Assembly: GCA_930367205.1 (NCBI GenBank)
Contig: OV884009.1
Location: 106,723,189-106,787,188, forward strand
Length of the DNA stretch: 64,000 nucleotides
Source of the DNA: Acanthosoma haemorrhoidale
Taxonomy: Eukaryota; Arthropoda; Insecta; Hemiptera; Acanthosomatidae
Direction: 5' to 3'
The stretch's first letter is position 1. Each line of letters starts with the position of its first letter. A model generated the notes under the pieces. That model saw only the letters and a program-made list of their open reading frames with translations. It was not told the DNA's origin and searched no databases. This document shows, piece after piece, positions 22,085 through 33,300 of the stretch. A program made the translations under genes and the position numbers.

Positions 22085-22320
22085 TCACAGAACATCAATA
22101 GGAAAAGAAACTTATACTTTACGAATCAGTCATACGATCTCAGATAACCCATGCGTCACCAGTATGGAGTTCCACTTGTAAAACCAACTACGGAAAACTT
22201 AAAAAGATGCAAAATTTAGGAAAGCGAATGATTAACAGCTATCCTCCCAACTCAAAAATAACCACAATGCTCAACAAATTACAGTTCCCCACAATTCAAG
22301 AATTTGCCCTTTCTTAAAAT
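22085..22320 (+). mobile_element. Jockey-type LINE fragment (C-terminal ORF2)
   Basis: The frame is open over about 75 codons, ending TAA at 22317: KLILYESVIRSQITHASPVW, SSTCKTNYGKLKKMQ, KRMINSYPPNS and LNKLQFPTIQEFALS. This matches the terminal segment of Jockey-type ORF2 proteins (LY-x-S-x-IR-x-x-x-(T/L)-x-A-x-x-VW and then the NKL-x-x-PT-x-x-E block). The subfamily differs from the LINE at 53-57 kb. Confidence 0.75.
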
Positions 22321-22689
22321 GAATCCTATTTCAACAAAACAATAGCTTCAGAAAATCCAATAATATGAGAGATTGGTAATTCCATAAAAACTAAATAAGT
22401 AAAACGACAAACTCACAAAATAACAAATCATGTGATGTTAAATTAAAATTTAATGTTTTTATTTTAGTGGGTTTTGATGTTTCTTGTTCCTAAAGATTCC
22501 AAATTCTAAGTAATTTAATAGAGTAAAAATATTTTCTGTGCACAAAAATGTTTGATCATATGAAAGGGCAGCTGGAAGATCAGATTTAAATAGCGTCTTC
22601 CAATATGGACTTCTAAACTTTGACAGTTCATAGTTGCCATATTGTTGAAGCTGCATCTGTCGAATTGGCTGTCATTTATTCAGTATGTT

Positions 22690-23390
22690 TTGCTAAATCA
22701 CCATGGATGGATATAGCGTTCAACAACAGGTGCAAATAATAAAATTGTTTTATCAATATAGGTGTTCTGTCCGGGCAACGTTCCGCGCTCTTCGCCCATT
22801 TTATGGTCGCCATAACCGTCCTACCGAGAGGACTATTCGCAGTGTGGTGGATAAATTTGAGTTCACTGGTTCAGTAAACAATCAACCAACTTCTGTACGT
22901 CGACGAAACTCAATATCTGACGAAAACGTCGCCGCTGTCCGTGAGAGTGTGCAGGAGAATCCAAGGCACTCGATTTCGCGTCGCTCACAAGAACTCGGTC
23001 TTTCGCAGACCACAACTTGGCAAATTTTGCGTCGTGACTTGGGCCTGCACCCGTACAAAATTTACCTAAACCAGGAGCTGAAGGTAAACGACCACAGACA
23101 ACGACGTGTGGTCATCGCACGTGTAGGTGATGTGAACTGACCACCGAGATCGTGCGATTTCGCAGGTCCATGCAAATAAGCCACAAATCACAGCGGGTCT
23201 CAAAGCCAACATAAATCATGCCATCGGTCAAATTCAGCCTAATTTGTGCACCAGAGTCATGGGAAATTGGACATTTCGGATGCCCACCACCCAGCGAAGC
23301 TGCGGCGCGGCGGACATTTGCACGATGTTATATTCCATACATAATAGCATCGATAGGCCTTTGAAACGAATAAAATATATCGATGATATC
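22690..23390 (+). mobile_element. Internally deleted DUF4817-type (Tc1/mariner superfamily) element
   Basis: An intact 145-codon frame (22703-23140) is followed, in another frame (about 23150-23345), by residues typical of the family's C-terminus: QITAGLKANINHAIGQIQPN, LCTRVMGNWTFRMPTTQRSC and CTMLYSIHNS. The long catalytic part that normally separates these two (FSDEATF ... QQDGAPPH ... SPD blocks) is absent. The copy therefore keeps the DNA-binding end and the tail but cannot encode an active transposase. Terminal repeats were not identified with confidence. Confidence 0.8.
22703..23140 (+). CDS. DUF4817-type HTH protein (truncated transposase N-terminus)
   Basis: A 145-residue open frame starts MDGYSVQQQVQIIKLFYQYR. 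Residues about 1-55 form the first helix-turn-helix (FRALRPFYGRHNRPTERTIR). Residues about 75-130 form a second HTH (ENVAAVRESVQENPRHSISR, then SQELGLSQTTTWQILRRDLG). It ends shortly after LHPYKIYLNQELKVNDHRQR, where the catalytic domain would begin. The frame has no internal stop. It may be only a transposon remnant; a role as a stand-alone DNA-binding protein is possible in principle but unsupported. Confidence 0.7.
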   Translation: MDGYSVQQQVQIIKLFYQYRCSVRATFRALRPFYGRHNRPTERTIRSVVDKFEFTGSVNNQPTSVRRRNSISDENVAAVRESVQENPRHSISRRSQELGLSQTTTWQILRRDLGLHPYKIYLNQELKVNDHRQRRVVIARVGDVN

Positions 23391-23399
23391 TCACACACA

Positions 23400-23900
23400 C
23401 TTTATTTTATTTATATTTAAAGATAGGAAGCGCTTAATGAAAGACCCATTACATAAGGTATCAGTTCTGTACAGTAAATGTGCAAAAATAAAATCTTTGA
23501 TTGTTAATGAATTTTAAGGAATAATTTTATTTTATTTGTAAATAAGGTTATTTATTTATTTTTTGTACTTGAGTTTTTTTTTTCTACTATTGGAAAATTT
23601 TGAAAAAATAACCGTATTATGATATGACAATCCAGGATAACGTGAAAAGGATCACATAATATGTTAATACAATATGTAATTCCATGTGAATTTTAAGGAA
23701 AAAACGTATTTATCTTATCACATGGTGTATAATATTGATCAAGGTTATAGGTATTGTTTAGAGCATGGGCGTAAATGACGTCATTAAAGTATAAATATAA
23801 GATATCTTTTTATATGTGCATCGAAGTATAAGTATGAAAGTTTGAGTAGCTACAGGCCGTGAGGGAATTGAGAACTAGCACCTTCCATTCTGTGTATAGC
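23400..23900. other. Intergenic and RPS7 5' flank
   Basis: AT-rich sequence with no coding content; the last 50-100 bases before 23918 should contain the RPS7 core promoter. No TATA box is seen at the expected distance, consistent with a TCT/TOP-type ribosomal protein promoter. Confidence 0.4.
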
Positions 23901-23917
23901 ATCAGTTCTGTGATCGT

Positions 23918-23943
23918 CCTTTCGCTTACTCAAACTGTCCCAG
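23918..23943 (+). promoter_or_regulatory. RPS7 noncoding exon 1 with TOP-like start
   Basis: The sequence TCGTCCTTTCGCTTACTC contains a pyrimidine-rich start typical of terminal-oligopyrimidine mRNAs (CCTTTC at 23918-23923). The exon ends CCCAG before the donor GTCTGT at 23944. The inferred transcript start is the C at 23918 or 23919. The first exon would be only about 26 nt long, joined to the ATG exon 2.1 kb downstream. The exact start and the splice are inference. Confidence 0.55.
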
Positions 23944-26900
23944 GTCTGTACATATTTTACATCGTTATTTCCGCACTTATATACTAGCGAACTTATTATT
24001 ATAACTGTGTTTGACAACAGTAATGATTAATTGTATTATCTTGTTCAAAGATGGTAACGATAAATATGGATGAGTGGGATGTTTCCACATGGCGTCTGGT
24101 TAGATATCTTCTTTCAAGGGGCGATTGATTACCTAGGGCTTAGCATTGCTTTAACAAGTTTTAACGACGGTTCATTAATTTATTATCACAGAAATTAGGT
24201 GTTTTGGTTTACATTGTCTTGATTGTGTTCAGTACATAAGTCCTAGGTACTGTAAAGTCCTCTTTTAAACCAGTATAATTAATTAATTTTAAAGAGTTAA
24301 TCAAGTTGTGAATGAATTGTTCTTGAATCTGACAAGTAGGTTTAAGAATTAATTTATTAAGACAACTCCTACAATACAACAAATTGTTAACTTGAAACAA
24401 GTGCATTTTGACGTTTTTCTCTTCACTAGTATGTTAAACAGCAAATTAATGTAGGGATGACGGAGAACTTAAAAGGGTCACAGTTTGTCTTATTATGTAT
24501 TACAGTATTGCCTTTATTGTTATGTAGTGTTAACTTCAAATATGATTCTAGAGTATTTTTTTATGCTGAGTCTAGAACATATAACTTTTATATATTTGCT
24601 ATCACAATTCTAGGAAATACATTTTCATATGTTCTCGAATACACCTTTGAAATGTATTGACATTGTTTCTACATTGTACATTTCAAAACTCGTGTTTTCT
24701 TATGGGATTTTTTTAACCGAGTTCATAATAAGTTTTGAAATTATATTTGAGTGGATGTATTGTGTTGTTGAAAGTTATATGTTTATCAAGCTTTTAAATC
24801 GTTACTGTTCATGCAATTATTTTTATATTTAAACATAGACAGTGACTGCTCAAAGTAATGTTATTGCCATATCAATATAAAATAATAAACCTCAATTAAG
24901 GTAGGTGTGTTTATCCACTGTTAGTTTAGTTATTAGCCTAGGGTTCTGCCTTGTAACAGCTCTGAAGGACTCCTTAAGATCAGTTTATGTGAAGTTTGGG
25001 TTTTTTTAAAATTGAACTAGTGTTATCTTGCTCCATTCTTGAAACAAACTACTATGAGAATAAAGCTCTGTTTAAACACTTGCCTGCAAATTACTGTCAT
25101 AAGAGCAGTTATTCATTAAACAGTATTAGTAACTAGCCAGTATTAAAAACAATATAGGTTATAAATTGGCATGATGTATTATGTGGCTGGCTATACCTTG
25201 TCTTACCAATGTACTACGATTATAGTGTTCCATTAACAGCATGTGACTCAAGTCAGTTATTTCGCTCTTTTCTCTGATCAAATCCTAGCTTTTTAAAAAA
25301 TATTAGAAAAAACCTTAACAGTAATTTTTTACCGTCTCGCATGATTTACTTAAGAAGTTTTTTCATCACATGTCTATGAAATTATGTGACCTTGCGACTT
25401 TTAAGAATTTTCAGTGAAACCATGTCCGTTGAACGATTTTTCTTCTAGTAGTATTTTTGTTCTTTCTCATCAGTTTTAGTTTTCAGAAACAGTTATTGCT
25501 ATTACTTTGCTAAACAGCAGTTGGTATTACATCAAAAAGTCTTGTTAAAATTAACGGTAATAGGAATTAAACGACTACTTATTTTACTGATGACAGATAA
25601 CTATAATATTTAATTAACTCAATGTTTTGGTGGTACATATGTGGACTGTGCTGAACCTTATACTAACTGATACCTCCAGAAATCGATGAGGTTCAGGTAA
25701 AAGACAAGCAGCGGTTGGAGGATTAAATTGTGAATTTTCATGGAACACTGTTCTGCCCTGGCCAGTACATTTACCTTTGATTTATATATGTCAGTACCTA
25801 GATTAAGGTATCTACCTAGTAGTTCTACAAACTAACATCAATCCACAATGTCTTTTTGTTATTATTTAAATCAATCCACAATAAACTGCATCAAGATTTT
25901 TCCAAGCTCAAGTTCAGATTTAGTTACACATCATTATTTTATTAATTTTAACTTAATATATAATATTTCTGATCATCTATGTATTAATTTTTAGCTAATT
26001 AATTGATTGCTTTTCTATTAGATGGTGGTTAATTCGAAAATTCAAAAAGCCGGCGGAGCTGAACCTGATGCCTTTGAAGCATCTATAGCTCAGGCCCTGC
26101 TGGACTTGGAGATGAACAGTGATCTAAAAGCTCAACTGCGCGAGTTGCATATTACTAAGGGCAAAGAGCTTGAATTAGCTGGCAAAAAGGTAATTTTATT
26201 AAATGTTATTCTGTGAATAATCTATGTATAAAAAAATAAATGAATATTTATTTAATTAAATATTGACATTACTATCCTTTAAGAGAGATAGTTCTCTTAC
26301 AACTGGTTCTATGCTCTTAAGTTTCTTTTGTAAGTGAGCTCATAGCTGCAGGTCATAATGTCCTAGCAGAATCAGTAGAAACCAATCAATATCATGATTT
26401 TGTTTGTATTTTATTATAGAAAGTTATCGGCAGTTTTAGATTACAGTAGAACCATGCCTTCTGCTCCTCTAACTCTCCAGGTAATCGTGTGGCCCCCCAC
26501 TGAGTACTCAATGCTCTAGAAACCCTGGACCCTCGAACCGGTGAGTTCGCAGTGAAAACATTTTAATTCAATTGAAACCCTCCTTTCATTTCAGGCGCAA
26601 TTCTTTCAGTTTTATTTTGTACTTAATGGTAGAAAAATTGCCGTGAAATTCGATAATTTTTGGTTTTCGATAAAAAGTTTTCATCTGACATAGCTGGGGC
26701 AGAAGTATTCATTGATATGTTTAAAGAACTCGCTATAGAAAATAGCTTGCTTTTGGGGCAAGTTTATAGTTTATAGCAATGACGAAATTGGCCTAAATTA
26801 TATAAATTCTTTGGCCGACACTCTTAATACTCAGTAATTGCTTAAGTTGTATATTGTTTTGTTAAATTTAATTCTCTATTATCCTGTCAAGCAAGAAGTA

Positions 26901-29900
26901 TGTAAAGACTATTTAAAAAAAAAAAAAAAAAAAAATGTAAAATATGTATTTGTTTCGTCTCTAGTTAATCCGACCTACTATCTGATCTTGACGAGGTTCT
27001 ACTGTAATTTAAATTGTGGTGGTGTTCAGTGGAAATATTGGATGCAGATTGATGTAATTCCTTCTTATCAAGTTTGCCTTAAAACTATACCACACATAAC
27101 GGTTACCTGTTGCCAACAGCTAATCTGCAAACCATCATAGGAGGAGTCTTGGGTCTGATAGCATTTCTAACTTTCTCTGCTTGACTTGCTCCTGCCTCGG
27201 TCAATTATTTTTGTTTAGACAGTTATCTATCAGTATCTTGACCATAGTTGCTCTGCTTGTCTTCATTGGGAAAGATTGTTGATGCACATGTGTCTAAATA
27301 TAATTCAAAATAATGACTCGTTTGTTAACTAAGGTACTTAATTATCATTTCTCGCCATTAAATTGCTACATATTTTTATTTTTTTTCAGTCAATCATTAT
27401 TTATGTTCCAATGCCGCAATTAAAGAGCTTCCAGAAAATTCAAATTCGTCTTGTCAGAGAATTAGAGAAGAAGTTTTCTGGAAAGCATGTAGTATTCGTT
27501 GGGGACAGGAAAATCTTGCCTAAGCCAACAAGGAAGTCCCGAACCCAAAGTAAACAAAAGAGGCCAAGAAGGTAATTTTTTAGTTTTGTATATCATCTTA
27601 TCTTGTTTTATGGAAGTAATTAAACAAAAAAAAATTGTATAAGTGACTGGATTATTTAGGAATTCAGAAATTTGGGGGGGATAATACACTTGAGTAGCTA
27701 ATTAAAATTAGGCTTTATAAACTATCTAATCTTATTACATAGGTTAGACCTTAACCTCGTTCATTTATGTAGTATTTACAAGCATTAAGTTGCTATAAGT
27801 TTGTGAAAAACTGCTGTTTTAAGATAATTTTATTTAATATTAAAGATTTAATCGATTTAAAAGTTAAATGAGTAAATCCTTCTTCAATTATTTTTAATTA
27901 ATAATGAATGAAGATGACTCATAATTGGAATTCTAATTGAATATTAATTTTAGGTGTTCCCATACTTTTTTATTTGTAAATTAGCTTCTTATTAAAATTC
28001 AGTGGATGCAGTATACAGAGCCATTGTTAGTGACACTAGTACTTAAATCTTAACTTCTTGTATTACCTTGAAATAGTTCTGGCTGAAAAAAGTATGAATT
28101 CAACAAAAATTAATATGAGCAGTCTGTTAAATGGAGGTGCTGTTCTCATTAGGCGTGGTTAATAGTATTGTACATTTTTTTAAAGAATATTGATATCGAA
28201 GAATGATTCTAAGCATTCCACATAAACTTAAATTACCCAATATGATGATGCTCATAACTGTGTTATTTAATCGAATCAACGGCAAATAAAAACAATATCT
28301 CTCTTTCAAAGAGACATTTTTATTTAATAGTTGTACAACATAACTGAATTCATCATTTTTATCTACATTTCAGCCGAACCTTGACTTCTGTTTACGATGA
28401 AATACTGGAAGATATGGTGTATCCTGCTGAAATTGTTGGCAAAAGGATCCGTGTAAGGACTGATGGAAAGCAAATCATCAAGGTCCACTTGGACAGGCTT
28501 CAACAGGTCAACGTTGAACACAAGGTAAAATTTCTGCAATTAACTCTTCATTATCTCTCACGTCATTTAGTTTTGTTCAAATTAAATGTTATATGTTGGT
28601 TATATCCTTAGTGTAAGTATGTTCTATCTTAAATGGTCTGAAACTATTGGTGAACAAGATTAAAAATACCATTGTAAACTGAAACATTATGCATTCATTA
28701 ATTTATTTTCAATATAAAATAAATTAAGTACCTTCTGATAGTTGAATATTTTTTTAAATTTGGAAATTAAGTATGAAAAGTTACCAATAACAAACAACTT
28801 AACCATAACAATAATAAACAAACTTACCAATAAATTGTGGATTTTAACTCAATTGGACCTGTTAGAGATTTCTTAAGGAAACTGCTACTATATCCTTTGG
28901 CAACTTCGTTGCTTTTAAGTACTTTCTAGGAAGCTTTACTTTTTATTTATTGTAATCAGTTGCAAATATTGAAGGGAGTTTGTCTTTTTACTCTTCGAAT
29001 TCAGTTACATACTTAATTATAGTTACAGAGATTTAAAAAATAAATATATATTTGGAGTTGCCACTAAATGTGTAGAATACATTAAATTTTATATGCTTTG
29101 TAATTTGAGGAATAATCTATTTTTTTTACTGTTAAATGGAACATTATGGCATTAACACTAACTAAATGTATATTGTCATTCTCCATTCACTTCTTTTACA
29201 ATCATTGTGATCTGACAATATATCAATTTTAATTTATGAAATGTGCCCGCTAAATGCTCACAAACCACTAAAAACCTACTTAAGTAGGTCACATGTCCCC
29301 CTTTCCCCCTTTTAAAGAACACCATATGTATTCTACATTATAATTTAACCTAAAACTTGACGTACATCTCTGTCAACTTTACTTTTTGACTGGTAGTGAA
29401 AAAATGTACTTATCCACTTATGCGTGATTATCGTATTGTGATCTGAGCATCTTTCAGTTCATTTGTCTATTTCTTCTTAACCAAGCACAGCATTGCTTTA
29501 ACAAAACTCAATGTTAAATTTAAGTGTGATGACAAAATTCTCGCTTTTGTTATTCATAATAAAAATGTGTGAAATTAGGAGACATTGTAAGTTTATTTTT
29601 TCTGAAAATTGGTCCAAATTAATTAAAGAATCTTCCATTAAAGAGTAGGCTTCCAGAAAAAGTTTACAAAAATCATAACCCTAGTTCAAAATTTTAATAT
29701 CTACTGCCCTAGTTTTTGGCCATTGTTTACTCAATTTCCCTTTGTTGGTATAATTCTAAATAAATGCCTCCAAAATTTAAAGATATACCAATGACCATCA
29801 CTGTTATCTTAAAAGGGGAGTTTAAATATGAAATGTTTCTACAAACCAATTAATATTGCAACACTTAATGAGTCCACACTAGTATTGTTTTTAAAAGTGT

Positions 29901-30352
29901 ACATCACTTGTAGTTGTGAAGAATTATTTTATTTTACATATGTCTACATATTTTTTATTACTTTATTATACATTTTCTTTAAAATATATGTACTTTATTT
30001 ATCAGTGTATTTGACTTACTTCTTTCTATCTTTTAAAAAAAAAAAAATTTTGAAATTAGGGTGAATATACCCTTACATCAAAAATATATTTTCATAATAA
30101 ATAAATCATATCTAGGTTTATGTTATCTAATAAGCTATAAAGATTTTTTAACTTTTTAAAAATTGTCTTTAGACGAATAGGTGTGCTTCTTATACAATAA
30201 TACAGACTGTATATTAATCTGCTCTCTTATTATAACTTATTCATTTTTTTTTTTTTTTTTTTTTTTTTTTGCAGATTGAGACATTTACATCAATTTACAA
30301 GAAGCTGACTGGAAGAGAAGTTACTTTCGAGTTCCCCCAACCCTACCTATAA
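23918..30352 (+). CDS. RPS7: 40S ribosomal protein S7 (eS7), complete, five exons
   Basis: Component of the small ribosomal subunit. Noncoding exon 1 is followed by coding exons 26022-26189, 27390-27571, 28374-28524 and 30275-30352, giving 192 residues plus stop (family about 190-194). Recognisable blocks in order are [138 protein letters not shown] and [17 protein letters not shown]. All junctions are AG/GT with consistent phases. The start was chosen at 26022, directly after the acceptor TATTAG, as in the family. Introns are long for a ribosomal protein gene (0.8-2.1 kb), and one contains a Tigger remnant. No canonical AATAAA was seen right after the stop. Confidence 0.96.
23944..26021 (+). 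other. RPS7 intron 1 (in 5' UTR)
   Basis: About 2.1 kb, AT-rich. No exon, RNA gene or transposon could be supported. Short open frames (24209-24832) are low-complexity. Confidence 0.6.
26022..26189 (+). CDS. RPS7: RPS7 exon 2 (start codon)
   Basis: Acceptor TATTAG followed at once by ATG; 56 codons ending GKK before donor GTAATT. Encodes [20 protein letters not shown] and the conserved [14 protein letters not shown]. Phase 0 out. Confidence 0.96.
26444..27004 (+). mobile_element. Internally deleted Tigger/pogo element (561 bp) in RPS7 intron 2
   Basis: Terminal inverted repeats CAGTAGAACC (26444-26453) and GGTTCTACTG (26995-27004) are each flanked by TA (26442-26443 and 27005-27006), the pogo/Tigger target-site rule. 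Inside, the plus strand retains a piece of DDE transposase in shifting frames: [41 protein letters not shown]. The NDE(T)GL pattern corresponds to the (N)ADE(T)GL block of the family. An A-run at about 26914-26935 lies within it. A full Tigger is about 2-3 kb, so this is a deleted, dead copy. Confidence 0.85.
27390..27571 (+). CDS. RPS7: RPS7 exon 3
   Basis: Acceptor TTTTTTCAG, donor GTAATT; 182 nt, phase 2 out. Encodes [20 protein letters not shown] through the basic stretch [16 protein letters not shown]. Confidence 0.96.
27572..28373 (+). other. RPS7 intron 3
   Basis: AT-rich intron of about 0.8 kb. A TGATGATG string near 28238 resembles a box C, but no box D at a usual distance was found, so no snoRNA is called. 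Confidence 0.6.
28374..28524 (+). CDS. RPS7: RPS7 exon 4
   Basis: Acceptor ACATTTCAG, donor GTAAAA; 151 nt. Encodes [20 protein letters not shown] and [20 protein letters not shown] up to NVEHK. Phase 0 out. Confidence 0.96.
28525..30274 (+). other. RPS7 intron 4
   Basis: AT-rich intron of 1.75 kb ending in a long T tract before the acceptor. No coding or RNA feature is supported. Confidence 0.65.
30275..30352 (+). CDS. RPS7: RPS7 exon 5 (stop codon)
   Basis: Preceded by an about 28-base T tract and GCAG. 25 codons, [20 protein letters not shown] and PQPYL, then TAA at 30350-30352. The long pure T tract is an unusually strong polypyrimidine tract. Confidence 0.96.
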   Translation: METFTSIYKKLTGREVTFEFPQPYL

Positions 30353-33300
30353 GAATGTTTTGTTTTTATATATTAATTATATAAAAGTCAATGTAAAAAT
30401 ATTAAAAAAAAAAAATCTTTCTTATATTGTTTATAATTTCCCTTTAAAATTTTACCCATCACTTTTTTCTTGTTTTTTTTTTTTTATTGTACTATTAATA
30501 ATTTTTCAGGAAAAAAATTATAACATTGATTCAAAATTCAGTTATTAATTAAGAGTTATAATGATTAATAATTAAGTGCAACTAACATTCGTAAACAATA
30601 AGACAAAAATGCATTTGTAAATATTCTGTGACAAAAATCAGTATTTTCAGAACGGAAAGATCTTATTAAAATATTCAATGATAATGAAAAAACTTAGTTT
30701 CTAAATCAACCTCTGGATAAATGTTTTGATTTTAATAATGAACACATCTTTTAGCAGCATCAATGGTATTTGAATATTAAGCCTTGTTGATTTTGTATAG
30801 ATGAAAGCCAATTTATTAGGATTGAGTACTAGATTTGCCGGATATAATTAATGGTTAATTTATTTACAATAATATTTAAACAATGGTAATAATACCTGTT
30901 AAGAAAGCCAGGACGTATTTTGCTTATTCTCTGGATGGTTAGGCAAACAATCAAGTGATTTTGAATTATCATAAATTAAGATTATAGTTAATGAATAATT
31001 GAAGTAAAATAAACTTCAAAGGAAGTCAATTATTCTCCCACTGTATTTTAACTCTAAGGGCCCTTATGTTTAGCTAAGGAATATTAAGTGAAGGATTTTA
31101 TGTGGGATATTATGTCTTACAAATTGGCTATTGTAGTGTACTTAGGCCTATCTAAGGAATAACATCATGTACTCTGTGTTGCTTAAAGGATCACAGGTAG
31201 ATACACGCATATTTTTTTCTTAAATTACTTTCTGTAAAAGACTGGTTGAACTGTTGTTCAGTGTACTCACATTTTTTTTTTTAGTTATATTTTAGACAGA
31301 ACGTAGAAATTAAAGAAACAATATTGAAAAGTGTTCATTTTAAAACAATGCAAATGGTGTACTGCATTATATTATTCATAAGCAGTAATTGTTTGTTTTT
31401 ATATTTTGGGGGGGGTTATGGATGTTAGCAATTTATACTCAATAAATAATTCTAATCAATCTATCAGTTGTAAAATAAGTAAGAATGTTAGTAATTTTAG
31501 TTAATCTTGAATGCTTCAGGTTTGAAGAATGAAGTGTACAATAACAAAAACCTGATGAGAATTCTTGAGATAATTGCAGTTCATATTGACAGATGAAAGT
31601 CAGTAAAATAGATCCTAGATTTCTAAATGGGCAACATGCTGTACCTCCAGCATTAACATTACCAATTGTTTCTTAAATTTGTTTTCAAGTATGTTATTTT
31701 TTAAGAGGTTTCATGAACTCCAGCAGGTGACAGGAAAGTTGATCTACAGGTTTTCTATCTACAACATGGAATTACTAAACGTATACTTAATAGTCTGTTT
31801 TTATGGTACTTACGCTTTGAAATGTGAAAAAATCTCTTTGTTAGGAAAAGTGACATATCATTTTACTACCTGAGCACAGAATTAAGAATTTATTTCTTCA
31901 TGGTGAATATTTAAACATATGGTTTGGAAATTTCCAAATGATTAATGATTGAATGAATTATTTTTAGTGACATTAGTTGAACTTCATTATGCTGTGTTCC
32001 TTTTCCAATTAATTGTTTAGCACATAATTTGATCTTAGATCCAGTTAATTGAAACATTTTACTTTGAGTCAGTTTTGTTGTCGGTGTGGGAGATATTCCT
32101 ATTTTATTTTCTAACCGATTACTACTTTGCAGTTTCAAGAACTGTAGTTATTTGTTGCAGATTTAAATCTGAAATTCCGAACTAGAAGTTGATTTACAAT
32201 ACATAAGTTATCAATATCTCATATTATTTTTAATTTATAAATGTTAAATACATTTTATGGGAGAACTATTGAATCGAAAAATGTCATGAACAATCATTAT
32301 GTGGAGAATCCTGTACTTGCACAAATTAATTGAAAGGGGGAGGAGACTGACTTAAGTGGGCATTCCTTGAGTGTGTTCATTGCTTTAAAATATATATTTC
32401 ATCAGAGAGGAAGGATTAAAATAATCGAATAAAAATATAAATGTTATTTTCCTTCCTTTAAAATATTCCCAAACAGCTTAACTATACAATTTAAAATATA
32501 TCTACACATTTTGTTTCTGTGGAAACGCCCTAATATTTCTAGGATTTCAGAATGTATACATTTAGTAGCTATTAAACTTATTTTATCATTTATTTGATAA
32601 AAAATCTATCTAGTGCACCTAGTGAGAAAATTAATTTGATTTTATAGTAATTGAAAACTAATTTTTGTTTGCATTAAATTTTAAGTATGGTGTATATTGA
32701 TTTTGTTATCTTTATTGGTGATAAGGATTATTAACATCCTACAATGGTAGTATCAACTTCGATCTGATATTAAGTAAGGTGTGTGTTCAATTTCATTCAA
32801 GCTATTCAGCTTTTGATCAAATTAGGCACTTTATATATTAAAGAAAATAACAATTATTGTCCTGGGATTTGGTTCTATTGATTAAAATTAGTACAACAAA
32901 TAATGTTTTTGTATACTACTATTGAATTATTATTCATGTATACTTTGTAAGTACATTTTGTGATGCTTATATCTTACTAGCTCTGAGCTTGTAATAAAGT
33001 ATAATTACTACAAAAATGATCAGTATATTAAAGGTGCATTCATTATAATTTTTAAGTCTAACCCAATATAGAGAAAATAATATAAAACATTTGAGTAATG
33101 GTGCGCACATTATTCTAATTACTGTTTCGTTTTTCCCCAAATATACCATTTTTCTTTAATAAAATCCATTGGTTATAAATTAAATTGATTTAAAATATTT
33201 TTTGTAATTTAGAGGTGAAATATTCCCCTAAAAAATAGTAATTGATGAATAATATTCATATTCATTAAAGCCCAAATTTAATTAGTATTTTGATGTAATT

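Noticed and set aside
28230..28350. Possible box C/D snoRNA in RPS7 intron 3
   Set aside because: A box-C-like TGATGATG exists, but the nearest CTGA is over 100 nt away, close to the acceptor, and no terminal stem is visible.
29828..30548. Short hydrophobic open frames near the RPS7 3' end
   Set aside because: They are translations of T-rich intron and 3' flank sequence overlapping the last RPS7 exon, low-complexity and F/Y/L-rich by composition only.
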